A stretch of 12,178 bases of DNA, taken from the NCBI GenBank assembly GCA_029549705.1, contig JAKPIR010000116.1:1-12178 (forward strand), given 5' to 3'. Below the pieces are notes generated by a model. It worked only from the letters and a program-made list of their open reading frames with translations, was not told the origin of the DNA and did not search any database. Position numbers and translations under genes: made by a program. Below, piece by piece: positions 6,036-12,178 of the stretch (position 1 is its first letter; each line of letters starts with the position of its first letter). This stretch comes from Pseudomonadota bacterium. GTDB taxonomy: Bacteria; Pseudomonadota; Gammaproteobacteria; Burkholderiales; Methylophilaceae.

Positions 6036-6074
6036 ATGCTCTGCAAGCCTTTATTTATAAGGCTCGCAGAGCAT
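6036..6074 (-). terminator. Hairpin repeat copy 2; probable creBC terminator
   Basis: A 16-bp stem (6036-6051 with 6059-6074, one mismatch) around the loop TATTTAT. Read on the - strand, the stem is followed by ATTA-type bases and a run of seven T (6033-6027), giving an intrinsic-terminator shape about 100 bases after creC. The core 6038-6072 is homologous to the hairpin at 4370-4404 in inverse orientation, so it is also a repeat. Confidence 0.6.
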
Positions 6075-6173
6075 CGAAAAAGGTTGGGGTTAAATTTGGC
6101 TAAAAAATGCGTTTTTTTGAATGCAAAACTTGATAAGTTATTTGCACTGAATTTGCATGCAAAAGTTCACATA

Positions 6174-7637
6174 TTAAATGTTTAACGGTAATAAAATTGA
6201 AACCGTTACACCTTGTGAGGCGCTATTATTTTCAATATGAATTTCGCCAAGGTGTAGCTTCACCACTTCTTGCACAAAATTTAAGCCTAACCCTGTACTT
6301 TTTTGGCCAGCATTGGGCGTGTTTTGTGGGCGGGGGAGCGAATAAAATTTATCAAAAATTTTAGTCAGCGCGTAATCTGGAATGCCCGTGCCTTGGTCTT
6401 GAATGCGAATGTGCGCCTGCTGTTGCTGCTGGCTGATATGAATTTGAATGTAAGAATTTTGCGGGCTAAAATCCAGTGCGTTATCCAGCACATTGTAAAT
6501 GGCTTGCCCAAGTAAAAAAGCCTCAGCGCGCATGTTCACTGCCTGCGCTTCAGTCAGTTGAAACTGCACGTGGCGCGCGGTGGATTTTTCTGCCAAATGT
6601 GCTATTTGCGTGCGAATTAAATCGGCAAGGTTGATCTGGGTGAGATGCGTTAGTTGCTGTTGGTGTTCCAGCGCCGCCAAGCCGAGCATGTTTTGAATAA
6701 TATTTTGCACGCGGGTGGATTGCGCTTTAATTTGTGCCAAGAAGTGTGCTTGAGTGTCGGCTGGCATGCTCGGTGAAATAAGCTCCAGCGCGCCTTGTAT
6801 TGCTGTCATGGGGCTTTTGAGTTCGTGCGTTAAGTGCCCAATGGAATCCTGCACATGTTGTTTGCCGTCTAATTCTACGCGCATGGTTTGCATGGCCAAT
6901 GCTAGTTCGGTGAGTTCATCATTGCTAGAAATGGGCGGCGTGGCCTTCTGGCCTTGGCTCACACGCATGGCGTAATCACGTAATAGATTGATTTTACGTG
7001 TAAAACGCCAAGTAAAAAGCGTACCGATGATGAGCGACAATGCCAGCAATAGCACACCCCACCGGATAATTTTTTGCTGGGCACGCTCAATAAACGGCAA
7101 CAATGCGCGGTTGGGCTTGGCTACCGTCAATGAACCAATGATGTTGTTGTCCACTTTAATGGGCGCTGCCACATACATAATGGTGTCGCTGTTTTCATCA
7201 TTCGGTACTACCAAGCTTGAACGCGCACCATATTTGCCGCGCAAAGTCAGGTAAACATCGTTCCAGCGCGAATAATCCTGCCCCAGCGCCAAGTTGGCAG
7301 AATCATAAATCACCATGCCTTTGGCGTTGGTAATGTACACGCGGTAATCAGCGGTTTGCTTGCTGATGCCCCAAATATTTGCGTTGTTTTGGTTGGGCTT
7401 AACGCTACGTGCCTGATATTGCGCCAGGCTTTGGGCAAAGTTGCCCGTTTGAATGGTGCCGTTTTTAATGTCATTGGTGGCGAGCTCTGCCAGCACATTG
7501 GCGGTATCGACCAGCGCGTCTTCCATGGCTTGGCGTACACCGGGTTTGACTTCATCCACAAAAATCGTCAGTACAAACCAAGCGGCAAGACCAACTAAAA
7601 GAAAGTAACCAAGAAAAATCTTTAGGCTGATTTTCAT
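6174..7637 (-). CDS. creC: Sensor histidine kinase CreC
   Basis: 487 residues from the chosen ATG at 7637. An upstream in-frame ATG at 7670 would add 11 residues inside creB, but the family begins with a basic/hydrophobic MKISLKIFLGYF-type start, so the internal ATG 4 bases after the creB stop is preferred. CreC autophosphorylates and passes the phosphate to CreB. Layout: membrane segment 1 (about 5-26), periplasmic sensor region (about 27-190, with LGQDYSRWNDVYLTLRGKYG), membrane segment 2 (about 193-211), HAMP-like linker, then H box SIGHLTHELKSPMTA (His271), N box NVLDNALDFSP, G boxes DQGTGIPD and TGLGLNFV. All catalytic motifs are intact. The closeness to creB implies one transcript. Confidence 0.94.
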   Translation of the reverse strand: MKISLKIFLGYFLLVGLAAWFVLTIFVDEVKPGVRQAMEDALVDTANVLAELATNDIKNGTIQTGNFAQSLAQYQARSVKPNQNNANIWGISKQTADYRVYITNAKGMVIYDSANLALGQDYSRWNDVYLTLRGKYGARSSLVVPNDENSDTIMYVAAPIKVDNNIIGSLTVAKPNRALLPFIERAQQKIIRWGVLLLALSLIIGTLFTWRFTRKINLLRDYAMRVSQGQKATPPISSNDELTELALAMQTMRVELDGKQHVQDSIGHLTHELKSPMTAIQGALELISPSMPADTQAHFLAQIKAQSTRVQNIIQNMLGLAALEHQQQLTHLTQINLADLIRTQIAHLAEKSTARHVQFQLTEAQAVNMRAEAFLLGQAIYNVLDNALDFSPQNSYIQIHISQQQQQAHIRIQDQGTGIPDYALTKIFDKFYSLPRPQNTPNAGQKSTGLGLNFVQEVVKLHLGEIHIENNSASQGVTVSILLPLNI

Positions 7638-7641
7638 TGAA

Positions 7642-8310
7642 CTATGCCAGCAAACTGTATCCCATACCACGATGCGTCACAATAGCCTCATTGTTGGCGT
7701 CCACTTCACGCAGTTTGGCCCGGATGGTTTTAATGTGCGCATCCACCGTACGTTCTAAAGTATTTTCAGCATTGGCCCACACAATATCCATCAACTGATT
7801 ACGCGAATACACACGCTGAGGATGGTTGACTAAGGTTTTAAGCAGCAAAAATTCATAACGCGTCAGATCTAAATACTGCCCGCGATACTGAATGCGATTG
7901 GCCTCGGCATCCACCATAAACGTGTGATTTTTATGCAGGTTGGTTTGCGGCTCACTGCGCCGTAAAATGGCCTTTACCCGTGCCACCACTTCACGCGGGC
8001 TAAATGGCTTGGTCACGTAGTCATCCGCACCAATTTCTAAACCCACGATACGGTCAATCTCATGATTACGCGCCGTGAGAAACAAAATAGGAATTTGGGA
8101 CGTTTCACGGATTTTTTTGCACACATCAAACCCCGTCATGTCCGGCAGACCGACATCGAGAATCACGAAATCAATAGCTTGCTGCGCAATTACAGAGGTG
8201 GCTTCACCACCTAATGTTTTGTGCGTCGTCGAAATCCCCGCTTCTTTAAAAGCGTAAATTAATGTTTCTGCAATGGCAGGCTCATCTTCAATGATCAATA
8301 CTTTCAGCAT
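7642..8310 (-). CDS. creB: Response regulator CreB (OmpR/PhoB family)
   Basis: 222 residues. The receiver domain (1-118) has the acidic pocket (E8, D9), the phosphoacceptor D52 in VILDVGLPDMTG, T79 in LFLTAR and K101 in VTKPFSP. It is followed by an OmpR-type winged-helix DNA-binding domain ending in RTVDAHIKTIRAKLRE and VTHRGMGYSL. The partner is CreC, encoded immediately downstream, and the expected target is the cre tag in front of creD. Assignment to CreB rather than another OmpR-family regulator rests on sequence resemblance plus the creC and creD neighbours. The Shine-Dalgarno is poor. The creA gene found beside creB in Escherichia coli is absent; a divergent antiporter gene takes its place. 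Confidence 0.94.
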   Translation of the reverse strand: MLKVLIIEDEPAIAETLIYAFKEAGISTTHKTLGGEATSVIAQQAIDFVILDVGLPDMTGFDVCKKIRETSQIPILFLTARNHEIDRIVGLEIGADDYVTKPFSPREVVARVKAILRRSEPQTNLHKNHTFMVDAEANRIQYRGQYLDLTRYEFLLLKTLVNHPQRVYSRNQLMDIVWANAENTLERTVDAHIKTIRAKLREVDANNEAIVTHRGMGYSLLA

Positions 8311-8372
8311 GTGGCTATTTTAGATGAGAAACTTATCTTTATGTGATTTGAGTTATTTTTGTTGGTAAAATC

Positions 8373-8400
8373 AACATAAGCATACTTCTGCTTGTCTCAA
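8373..8400 (-). promoter_or_regulatory. Candidate creBC promoter
   Basis: On the - strand TTGAGA (8400-8395) and TATGTT (8378-8373) are separated by 16 bases, about 63 bases before creB. This is a reasonable sigma-70 shape and overlaps the candidate promoter of the divergent antiporter gene, so the two could compete. No full cre tag lies here. Sequence-only prediction. Confidence 0.4.
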
Positions 8401-8413
8401 TCCTGAATATAAT
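8385..8413 (+). promoter_or_regulatory. Candidate promoter of the antiporter gene
   Basis: A perfect TATAAT (8408-8413) with CTTCTG (8385-8390) 17 bases upstream as a weak -35. The box is 61 bases before the antiporter start codon. The -10 is convincing and the -35 is not. Confidence 0.45.
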
Positions 8414-8474
8414 CAAAAGATTATTTAATCAAACGTCTAACTTGATTGTTAGTACTGTAGAGATGTAAAAGCTT

Positions 8475-10166
8475 ATGGAGCATAACGTAACACTCATTAC
8501 TACTGTCGCCGCAGGATTTGGCCTTGCTTTGATTTTTGGCTTTATTGCAGAGCGTTTTAAATTATCGGCATTGGTGGGATATCTGGTGGCTGGCATCTTG
8601 ATTGGGCCAGCGACCCCAGGTTTTGTAGCAGATGCTCATATCGCTTCTCAATTATCAGAAATCGGTGTGATGTTGCTTATGTTTGGGGTGGGCCTGCACT
8701 TTTCAATTGAAGATTTAATGGCTGTGAAGCGCATCGCTATCCCCGGTGCAATCGTACAAATGACGATTGCTACGCTACTAGGCACGTATGTCGCTAGTGT
8801 TTGGGGGTGGACCTTAGGTGAAGGATTTGTATTTGGTTTGGCTTTGTCTTGTGCTAGTACCGTTGTACTCCTGAGGGCGCTTGAGTCTAGAAATTTGATG
8901 AAAAGCATCAATGCTAAGATTACTGTTGGCTGGCTACTTGTGGAAGATTTAATTACGGTATTAGTACTTGTACTTTTGCCGCCGCTAGCAAGTTTATTAG
9001 GTGGCTCTGCATTAGATAATGAGTCGGCTTCGATTTGGCAAACAATAGGGGTGACGCTGCTGCAAGTTGTAGCATTTATCGTGATTATGCTGGTGTTAGG
9101 CAAACGATTACTACCTTGGTTGTTGTGGCACATTGCAAAAACAGGCTCACGTGAGCTCTTCACACTTGCGGTGATATCTGCTGCCATAGGTATAGCTTAT
9201 GGCGCGGCAGCGCTTTTCAGTGTCTCGTTTGCATTAGGCGCATTCTTTGCTGGCATGGTGATGCGAGAGTCTGAGTTTAGCCACCGCGCCGCTCAAGAGT
9301 CGCTTCCATTAAGGGATGCGTTTGCAGTGCTTTTCTTTGTGTCAGTCGGCATGCTATTCCAGCCTTCAATTTTAATTGATAAGCCGATGAGCGTACTTGC
9401 CGTTGTTGCTGTCATTGTGGTTGGTAAGTCTATTGCTGCCATGGCGATTACATTAGCGTTCCGTTATCCGCTTAACACTGCACTAGTGGTTGCCGCGAGT
9501 CTTGCGCAAATTGGCGAGTTCTCTTTTATATTGGCAGGCTTAGGTGTGGCCCTGGGTATTCTTCCCGCGGAGGGCATGAGCTTAATTCTGGCGGGCGCAT
9601 TAATTTCAATTGCAATTAATCCACTGTTATTCTCAGCTATTCACCCATTTAAAAAGTGGTTAGTTGGATTGTCAGATCTGGCAAGTAATTTGGAAAAAAG
9701 AACAGATCTATTTGCTGAATTGCCGATGAGCACTGAACGTAAGTACTTAGAGGGGCAGGTCGTTCTTGTGGGTTATGGCCGGGTCGGACGAAGAATTGCT
9801 CAGGAGCTGAAAGTACATGATATTCCTTTTGTGGTTGCGGAGCAGAACCGAGAGGTTGTTGAAAGGTTAAGGAAAGAAGGTGTGCCAGCGGTTTCTGGTA
9901 ATGCAGCAGAACCTAGTGTGTTGATTCAAGCACATATTGCCAATGCATCAATGTTGGTAGTGGCAACGCCAGATACCATTGATGTGCGTAAAATGGTGGA
10001 CACAGCCAAAGCTCTGAAACCTGAAATTAGGATAGTATTAAGAACCCATAGTGAAGATGAATCTGAGCTACTGCAGAAAGACAATTTGGGTACCGTATTC
10101 TATGGCGAAGAAGAGTTGGCCAATGGTATGAGTAAGTTTGTCGTGAGCCACTTTGCGCCAAAGTGA
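8475..10166 (+). CDS. ybaL: YbaL/KefB-type monovalent cation:proton antiporter (CPA2)
   Basis: 563 residues (Escherichia coli YbaL about 558). The first 395 or so form the Na+/H+ exchanger-type membrane domain with around a dozen hydrophobic segments, LVGYLVAGILIGP (33-45), the GVGLHFS motif (71-77), and the conserved acidic residue in LLVEDLI (E157, D158). After a linker, residues 427-545 form a cytoplasmic RCK/TrkA-N domain with the dinucleotide-binding loop GYGRVG (433-438) and an acidic strand end (VAEQNREVV). It is predicted to exchange K+ for H+ across the inner membrane under nucleotide control. There is no TrkA-C domain, as in YbaL. Assignment to YbaL rather than KefB/KefC is by overall likeness. 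Shine-Dalgarno weak. Divergent from creBC; a functional link is only a possibility. Confidence 0.88.
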   Translation: MEHNVTLITTVAAGFGLALIFGFIAERFKLSALVGYLVAGILIGPATPGFVADAHIASQLSEIGVMLLMFGVGLHFSIEDLMAVKRIAIPGAIVQMTIATLLGTYVASVWGWTLGEGFVFGLALSCASTVVLLRALESRNLMKSINAKITVGWLLVEDLITVLVLVLLPPLASLLGGSALDNESASIWQTIGVTLLQVVAFIVIMLVLGKRLLPWLLWHIAKTGSRELFTLAVISAAIGIAYGAAALFSVSFALGAFFAGMVMRESEFSHRAAQESLPLRDAFAVLFFVSVGMLFQPSILIDKPMSVLAVVAVIVVGKSIAAMAITLAFRYPLNTALVVAASLAQIGEFSFILAGLGVALGILPAEGMSLILAGALISIAINPLLFSAIHPFKKWLVGLSDLASNLEKRTDLFAELPMSTERKYLEGQVVLVGYGRVGRRIAQELKVHDIPFVVAEQNREVVERLRKEGVPAVSGNAAEPSVLIQAHIANASMLVVATPDTIDVRKMVDTAKALKPEIRIVLRTHSEDESELLQKDNLGTVFYGEEELANGMSKFVVSHFAPK

Positions 10167-10203
10167 CGATTGTTATTGGTGTAATATAAAATCACAATCA
10201 AAT

Positions 10204-10232
10204 AAAAAAAGCCTGCATATGCAGGCCTTTTT
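10204..10232. terminator. Bidirectional intrinsic terminator between ybaL and dnaJ
   Basis: The perfect stem GCCTGC-ATAT-GCAGGC (10211-10226) is preceded by a run of A and followed by CTTTTT, so it works as an intrinsic terminator on both strands. It sits 38 bases after the antiporter stop and about 36 bases beyond the dnaJ stop, between convergent genes. Confidence 0.9.
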
Positions 10233-10267
10233 ATTCAGCATTAAGACTTTATTAATCTAAATCTTAG

Positions 10268-11392
10268 TTATCCAAAAAATTCCCTAGCTTTATCCATCCA
10301 GCTTTTGTTTTTTGGGCTGTGCTTGCCGGCATCGGCTTGCGTGCTAGTTTCAAACTGACGTAACAGTTCTTTTTGGTGTTCCGTGAGTTTTACGGGAGTT
10401 TCTACCACCACATGCACCATCAAATCGCCATGCTCAGATTGGCGCAGCGGTTTAACGCCTTTGCCCCTCAGTCTAAATACTGCGCCGGTTTGGGTTTCGG
10501 CAGGCACTTTCATTCTGGCTGAGCCATCCAGTGTGGGGACTTCAATTTCGCCCCCCAGCGCTGCGGTGCTAAAGCTGATGGGCATTTCACAATGCAGGTT
10601 GGCGCCTTCACGTTGAAATACGTTGTGTTCTTTTAGATGCACCACTACGTATAAATCACCCGTTGGCCCACCATTCACACCTGCTTCACCTTCGCCAGTT
10701 AAACGAATGCGATCGCCTTCATCCACACCTGCAGGAATTTTGACTGAAAGTGTTTTGTTTTGCTTAGTACGGCCAGCCCCATGGCAAGTTGGGCAAGGGT
10801 CTTTAACCATTTTGCCGTTACCATGACATTTTGGGCAGGTTTGCTGCACTGAAAAAAAGCCTTGCTGCATGCGCACTTGGCCGTGGCCGCCGCAGGTGGT
10901 GCAGGTTACGGGTTGCGTGCCGGGACGTGCGCCAGAGCCTTTGCAGGTTTCACAGGTGGTTTGCACCGGAATACGAATTTTGGTTTCCGTGCCTTTTGCA
11001 GCATCTTCTAGGCTAATTTCCATGTTGTAGCGCAAATCAGCCCCGCGATACACGTTGTTGCGCTGGCCACCCGCACGGCTACCAAAAATATCACCAAAAA
11101 TATCGCCAAAGGCATCGCTAAAACCGCCCGCGCCAAAGCCGCCAGCCCCGGCGCCCATGCTTGGGTCAACGCCAGCATGGCCATATTGGTCATAAGCGGC
11201 ACGTTTTTGGTCATCAGAAAGCATTTCATAGGCTTCTTTGGCCTCTTTAAATTGTTCTTCTGCTTTTGGGTTATCTGGGTTGCGATCAGGGTGGTACTTC
11301 ATCGCCAGCTTGCGATAAGCCTTTTTAATTTCTTCCTCTGAGGCATCTTTGTTGACGCCCAGCACTTCGTAGTAATCTCTTTTAGCGGCCAT
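10268..11392 (-). CDS. dnaJ: Co-chaperone DnaJ (Hsp40)
   Basis: 374 residues, full length. It delivers unfolded clients to DnaK and stimulates DnaK ATP hydrolysis in the cytoplasm. Layout: J domain (1-70) with HPD at 34-36, a Gly/Phe-rich region (about 75-110), the zinc-finger region with four CxxCxGxG-type repeats (C147/C150, C164/C167, C186/C189, C200/C203), and the two beta-barrel client-binding domains to the end. All zinc Cys are present. It follows dnaK on the same strand after 108 bases. No Shine-Dalgarno is visible before the ATG: the preceding bases on this strand are ACTAAACGATT, part of the GTCGTTAG repeat tract. Translation may therefore depend on RNA structure or leaderless-like initiation. 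Confidence 0.98.
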   Translation of the reverse strand: MAAKRDYYEVLGVNKDASEEEIKKAYRKLAMKYHPDRNPDNPKAEEQFKEAKEAYEMLSDDQKRAAYDQYGHAGVDPSMGAGAGGFGAGGFSDAFGDIFGDIFGSRAGGQRNNVYRGADLRYNMEISLEDAAKGTETKIRIPVQTTCETCKGSGARPGTQPVTCTTCGGHGQVRMQQGFFSVQQTCPKCHGNGKMVKDPCPTCHGAGRTKQNKTLSVKIPAGVDEGDRIRLTGEGEAGVNGGPTGDLYVVVHLKEHNVFQREGANLHCEMPISFSTAALGGEIEVPTLDGSARMKVPAETQTGAVFRLRGKGVKPLRQSEHGDLMVHVVVETPVKLTEHQKELLRQFETSTQADAGKHSPKNKSWMDKAREFFG

Positions 11393-11401
11393 AATCGTTT
11401 A

Positions 11402-11474
11402 GTCGTTAGTTGGTGGTCGTTGGTCGTTAGTTATTAGCGCAAAAGTCGTTAGCACCACTAAGATGCTAACGACT
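11402..11474. repeat. GTCGTTAG repeat cluster and hairpin in the dnaK-dnaJ spacer
   Basis: GTCGTTAG occurs at 11402-11409, 11423-11430 and 11445-11452, with a partial copy GTCGTT at 11416-11421 and an inverted copy CTAACGAC at 11466-11473. The last direct copy and the inverted copy form a perfect 11-bp stem, AGTCGTTAGCA (11444-11454) with TGCTAACGACT (11464-11474), and a 9-base loop. In the dnaK-dnaJ transcript this hairpin falls between the two cistrons and could act in processing, 3'-end protection of dnaK mRNA or partial attenuation. Confidence 0.8.
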
Positions 11475-11500
11475 ACCGACTAAAAACTAATGACGGCCTT

Positions 11501-12178
11501 TTAGTCTTTTTTCACTTCTTCAAACTCTGCGTCTACTACATCGCCATCTACCGTTTTTTCACCGTCTTGGCTAGGTTGCGCGCTCTCGGTGTTGGCTTCT
11601 GCTTGCTGTGCAGCATAGACTTTTTCACCTAGTTTTTGTGAAGCAGCTGTAAGCGCTTCTGTTTTAGCCTCAATCGCAGCTTTGTCGTCAGATTTTAGCG
11701 CTTCTTCCACGTCTTTAATTGCAGCTTCAATTGCATCTTTTTCACTAGCATCTAACTTGTCGCCATGTTCAGTGAGTGATTTTTTCACTGAGTGTACCAT
11801 GCCGTCGGCTGCATTGCGCGCATCAACCAACTCGCGCAATTTACGGTCTTCGTCAGCATACTTGATGGCGTCTTCTTCCATCTTCTTAATTTCTTCTTCA
11901 GAAAGACCAGAATTTGCCTTGATGGTAATTTTGTTTTCTTTGCCAGTGGCTTTGTCTTTTGCAGAAACATGCAAAATACCGTTGGCGTCAATATCAAACG
12001 TCACCTCAATTTGTGGCATGCCACGTGGTGCTGGTGGAATATCGCTCAAGTTAAACTGGCCAAGTGATTTATTGGCAGAAGCCATTTCACGCTCACCTTG
12101 CAATACTTGAATCGTCACCGCGTTTTGGTTGTCTTCAGCGGTTGAGAACACTTGCGATGCCTTGGTCGGAATCGTGGT
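11501..12178 (-). CDS. dnaK: Molecular chaperone DnaK (Hsp70), C-terminal part
   Basis: The gene runs off the right window edge. The reading frame is open to base 12178, giving the last 225 residues. It begins in TTIPTKASQVFSTAEDNQ of the substrate-binding beta-sandwich, roughly residue 415 of the Escherichia coli protein. The NKSLGQFNLSDIPPAPRGMP stretch, HVSAKDKATGK, the alpha-helical lid (from SGLSEEEIKKMEEDA) and the conserved C-terminal tail DVVDAEFEEVKKD follow. DnaK is the ATP-driven Hsp70 that works with DnaJ and GrpE on unfolded proteins. The nucleotide-binding domain and promoter are outside the window. dnaJ follows on the same strand after a repeat-rich spacer. Confidence 0.98.
   Translation of the reverse strand, partial: TTIPTKASQVFSTAEDNQNAVTIQVLQGEREMASANKSLGQFNLSDIPPAPRGMPQIEVTFDIDANGILHVSAKDKATGKENKITIKANSGLSEEEIKKMEEDAIKYADEDRKLRELVDARNAADGMVHSVKKSLTEHGDKLDASEKDAIEAAIKDVEEALKSDDKAAIEAKTEALTAASQKLGEKVYAAQQAEANTESAQPSQDGEKTVDGDVVDAEFEEVKKD

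Larger units (their letters stand above)
5863..6173. other. 311-base creC-creD intergenic region
   Basis: No gene is seen here. Read in the direction of creBCD, it holds four things. First is an AT-rich stretch after creC with a perfect 12-bp palindrome TTTGCATGCAAA (6152-6163) and several other TGCAAA words. Second is a long hairpin with a T tract (6036-6074). Third is the CreB tag (5934-5949). Last are a candidate -10 and the creD Shine-Dalgarno (GGAG, 5869-5872). The layout suggests creBC transcription ends here and creD starts from its own promoter. Confidence 0.6.

Noticed and set aside
7638..7670. Longer creC start (ATG at 7670) adding MVWDTVCWHSS
   Set aside because: It would overlap creB by 29 bases and add residues unlike the family N-terminus. 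The ATG at 7637 gives the expected basic/hydrophobic start just after the creB stop.
6100..8310. Additional cre tags around creC and creB
   Set aside because: Single TTCAC words occur but none has a second TTCAC at the required 6-base spacing.
8648..9187. Open frame of 179 codons on the - strand inside the antiporter gene
   Set aside because: It lies wholly antisense to a clear, full-length membrane protein gene, and its translation (rich in Ser, Thr, Asn, Pro) shows no domain. It is a shadow of the hydrophobic coding strand.
11402..11474. GTCGTTAG repeats as a CRISPR array
   Set aside because: Repeats are 8 bases, irregularly spaced and partly inverted, with no 25-35 base spacers and no cas genes.
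11682..12110. Open frame of 142 codons on the + strand across dnaK
   Set aside because: Antisense to conserved DnaK sequence; the Ser-rich translation is typical of a reversed helical, charged coding region.
1..12178. Phage, toxin-antitoxin, restriction or other defence system
   Set aside because: All sizeable genes are recognisable housekeeping, envelope-stress or chaperone genes. The only nuclease-like gene is a common single-domain GIY-YIG protein, and its unknown neighbour has no toxin or antitoxin features.

Overview
The window reads as an ordinary stretch of core chromosome from a Gram-negative proteobacterium. The best guess is a betaproteobacterium of the Methylophilaceae type (Methylotenera/Methylophilus-like). 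That rests on recognising the proteins and the gene order (M16 peptidase pair - rsmD - coaD - YfhL-type ferredoxin), on moderate base composition and on GTAG-headed REP-like repeats. It is an inference, not a database result. No prophage, transposase, CRISPR array, tRNA or rRNA was seen.

Left part (1-4346, + strand). It holds the 3' end of a periplasmic M16 zinc peptidase and a second M16 gene that has lost the zinc-binding HxxEH and is probably the non-catalytic partner. Then come rsmD (16S rRNA m2G966 methyltransferase), overlapping coaD (phosphopantetheine adenylyltransferase), and a 2[4Fe-4S] ferredoxin. Next are gloA (glyoxalase I), a small GIY-YIG nuclease-fold protein and, sharing an ATGA overlap with it, an 82-residue protein of unknown function.

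Middle part (4438-8310, - strand). This is a CreBC two-component system with its best-known target. creB (response regulator) and creC (sensor kinase) lie head to tail 4 bases apart. A hairpin with a T tract follows creC. creD (inner-membrane protein) then has its own upstream region with a perfect CreB-binding 'cre tag' (TTCAC-N6-TTCAC on the creD sense strand). Divergently from creB, a YbaL/KefB-type K+/H+ antiporter gene runs on the + strand (8475-10166). The two share a 164-base intergenic region with candidate overlapping promoters.

Right part (10268-12178, - strand). This is the heat-shock pair dnaK (C-terminal part only) and dnaJ, separated from the convergent antiporter gene by a clear bidirectional terminator. 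The dnaK-dnaJ gap is unusual: it is built of GTCGTTAG repeats with a perfect 11-bp hairpin, and dnaJ has no visible Shine-Dalgarno sequence.

The most notable feature is the intergenic DNA. Six gaps carry palindromic repeats of different sequence types: a 107-base imperfect palindrome, an ATTCC..GGAAT hairpin, an inverted REP pair, an inverted CTGAGCTTGTCGAAG-type pair, a hairpin present in two inverted copies around creD, and the GTCGTTAG cluster. I found no convincing new multi-gene system. The points most worth a second look are the repeats flanking creD, the dnaK-dnaJ spacer, the long palindrome at 447-553 and the cre tag.
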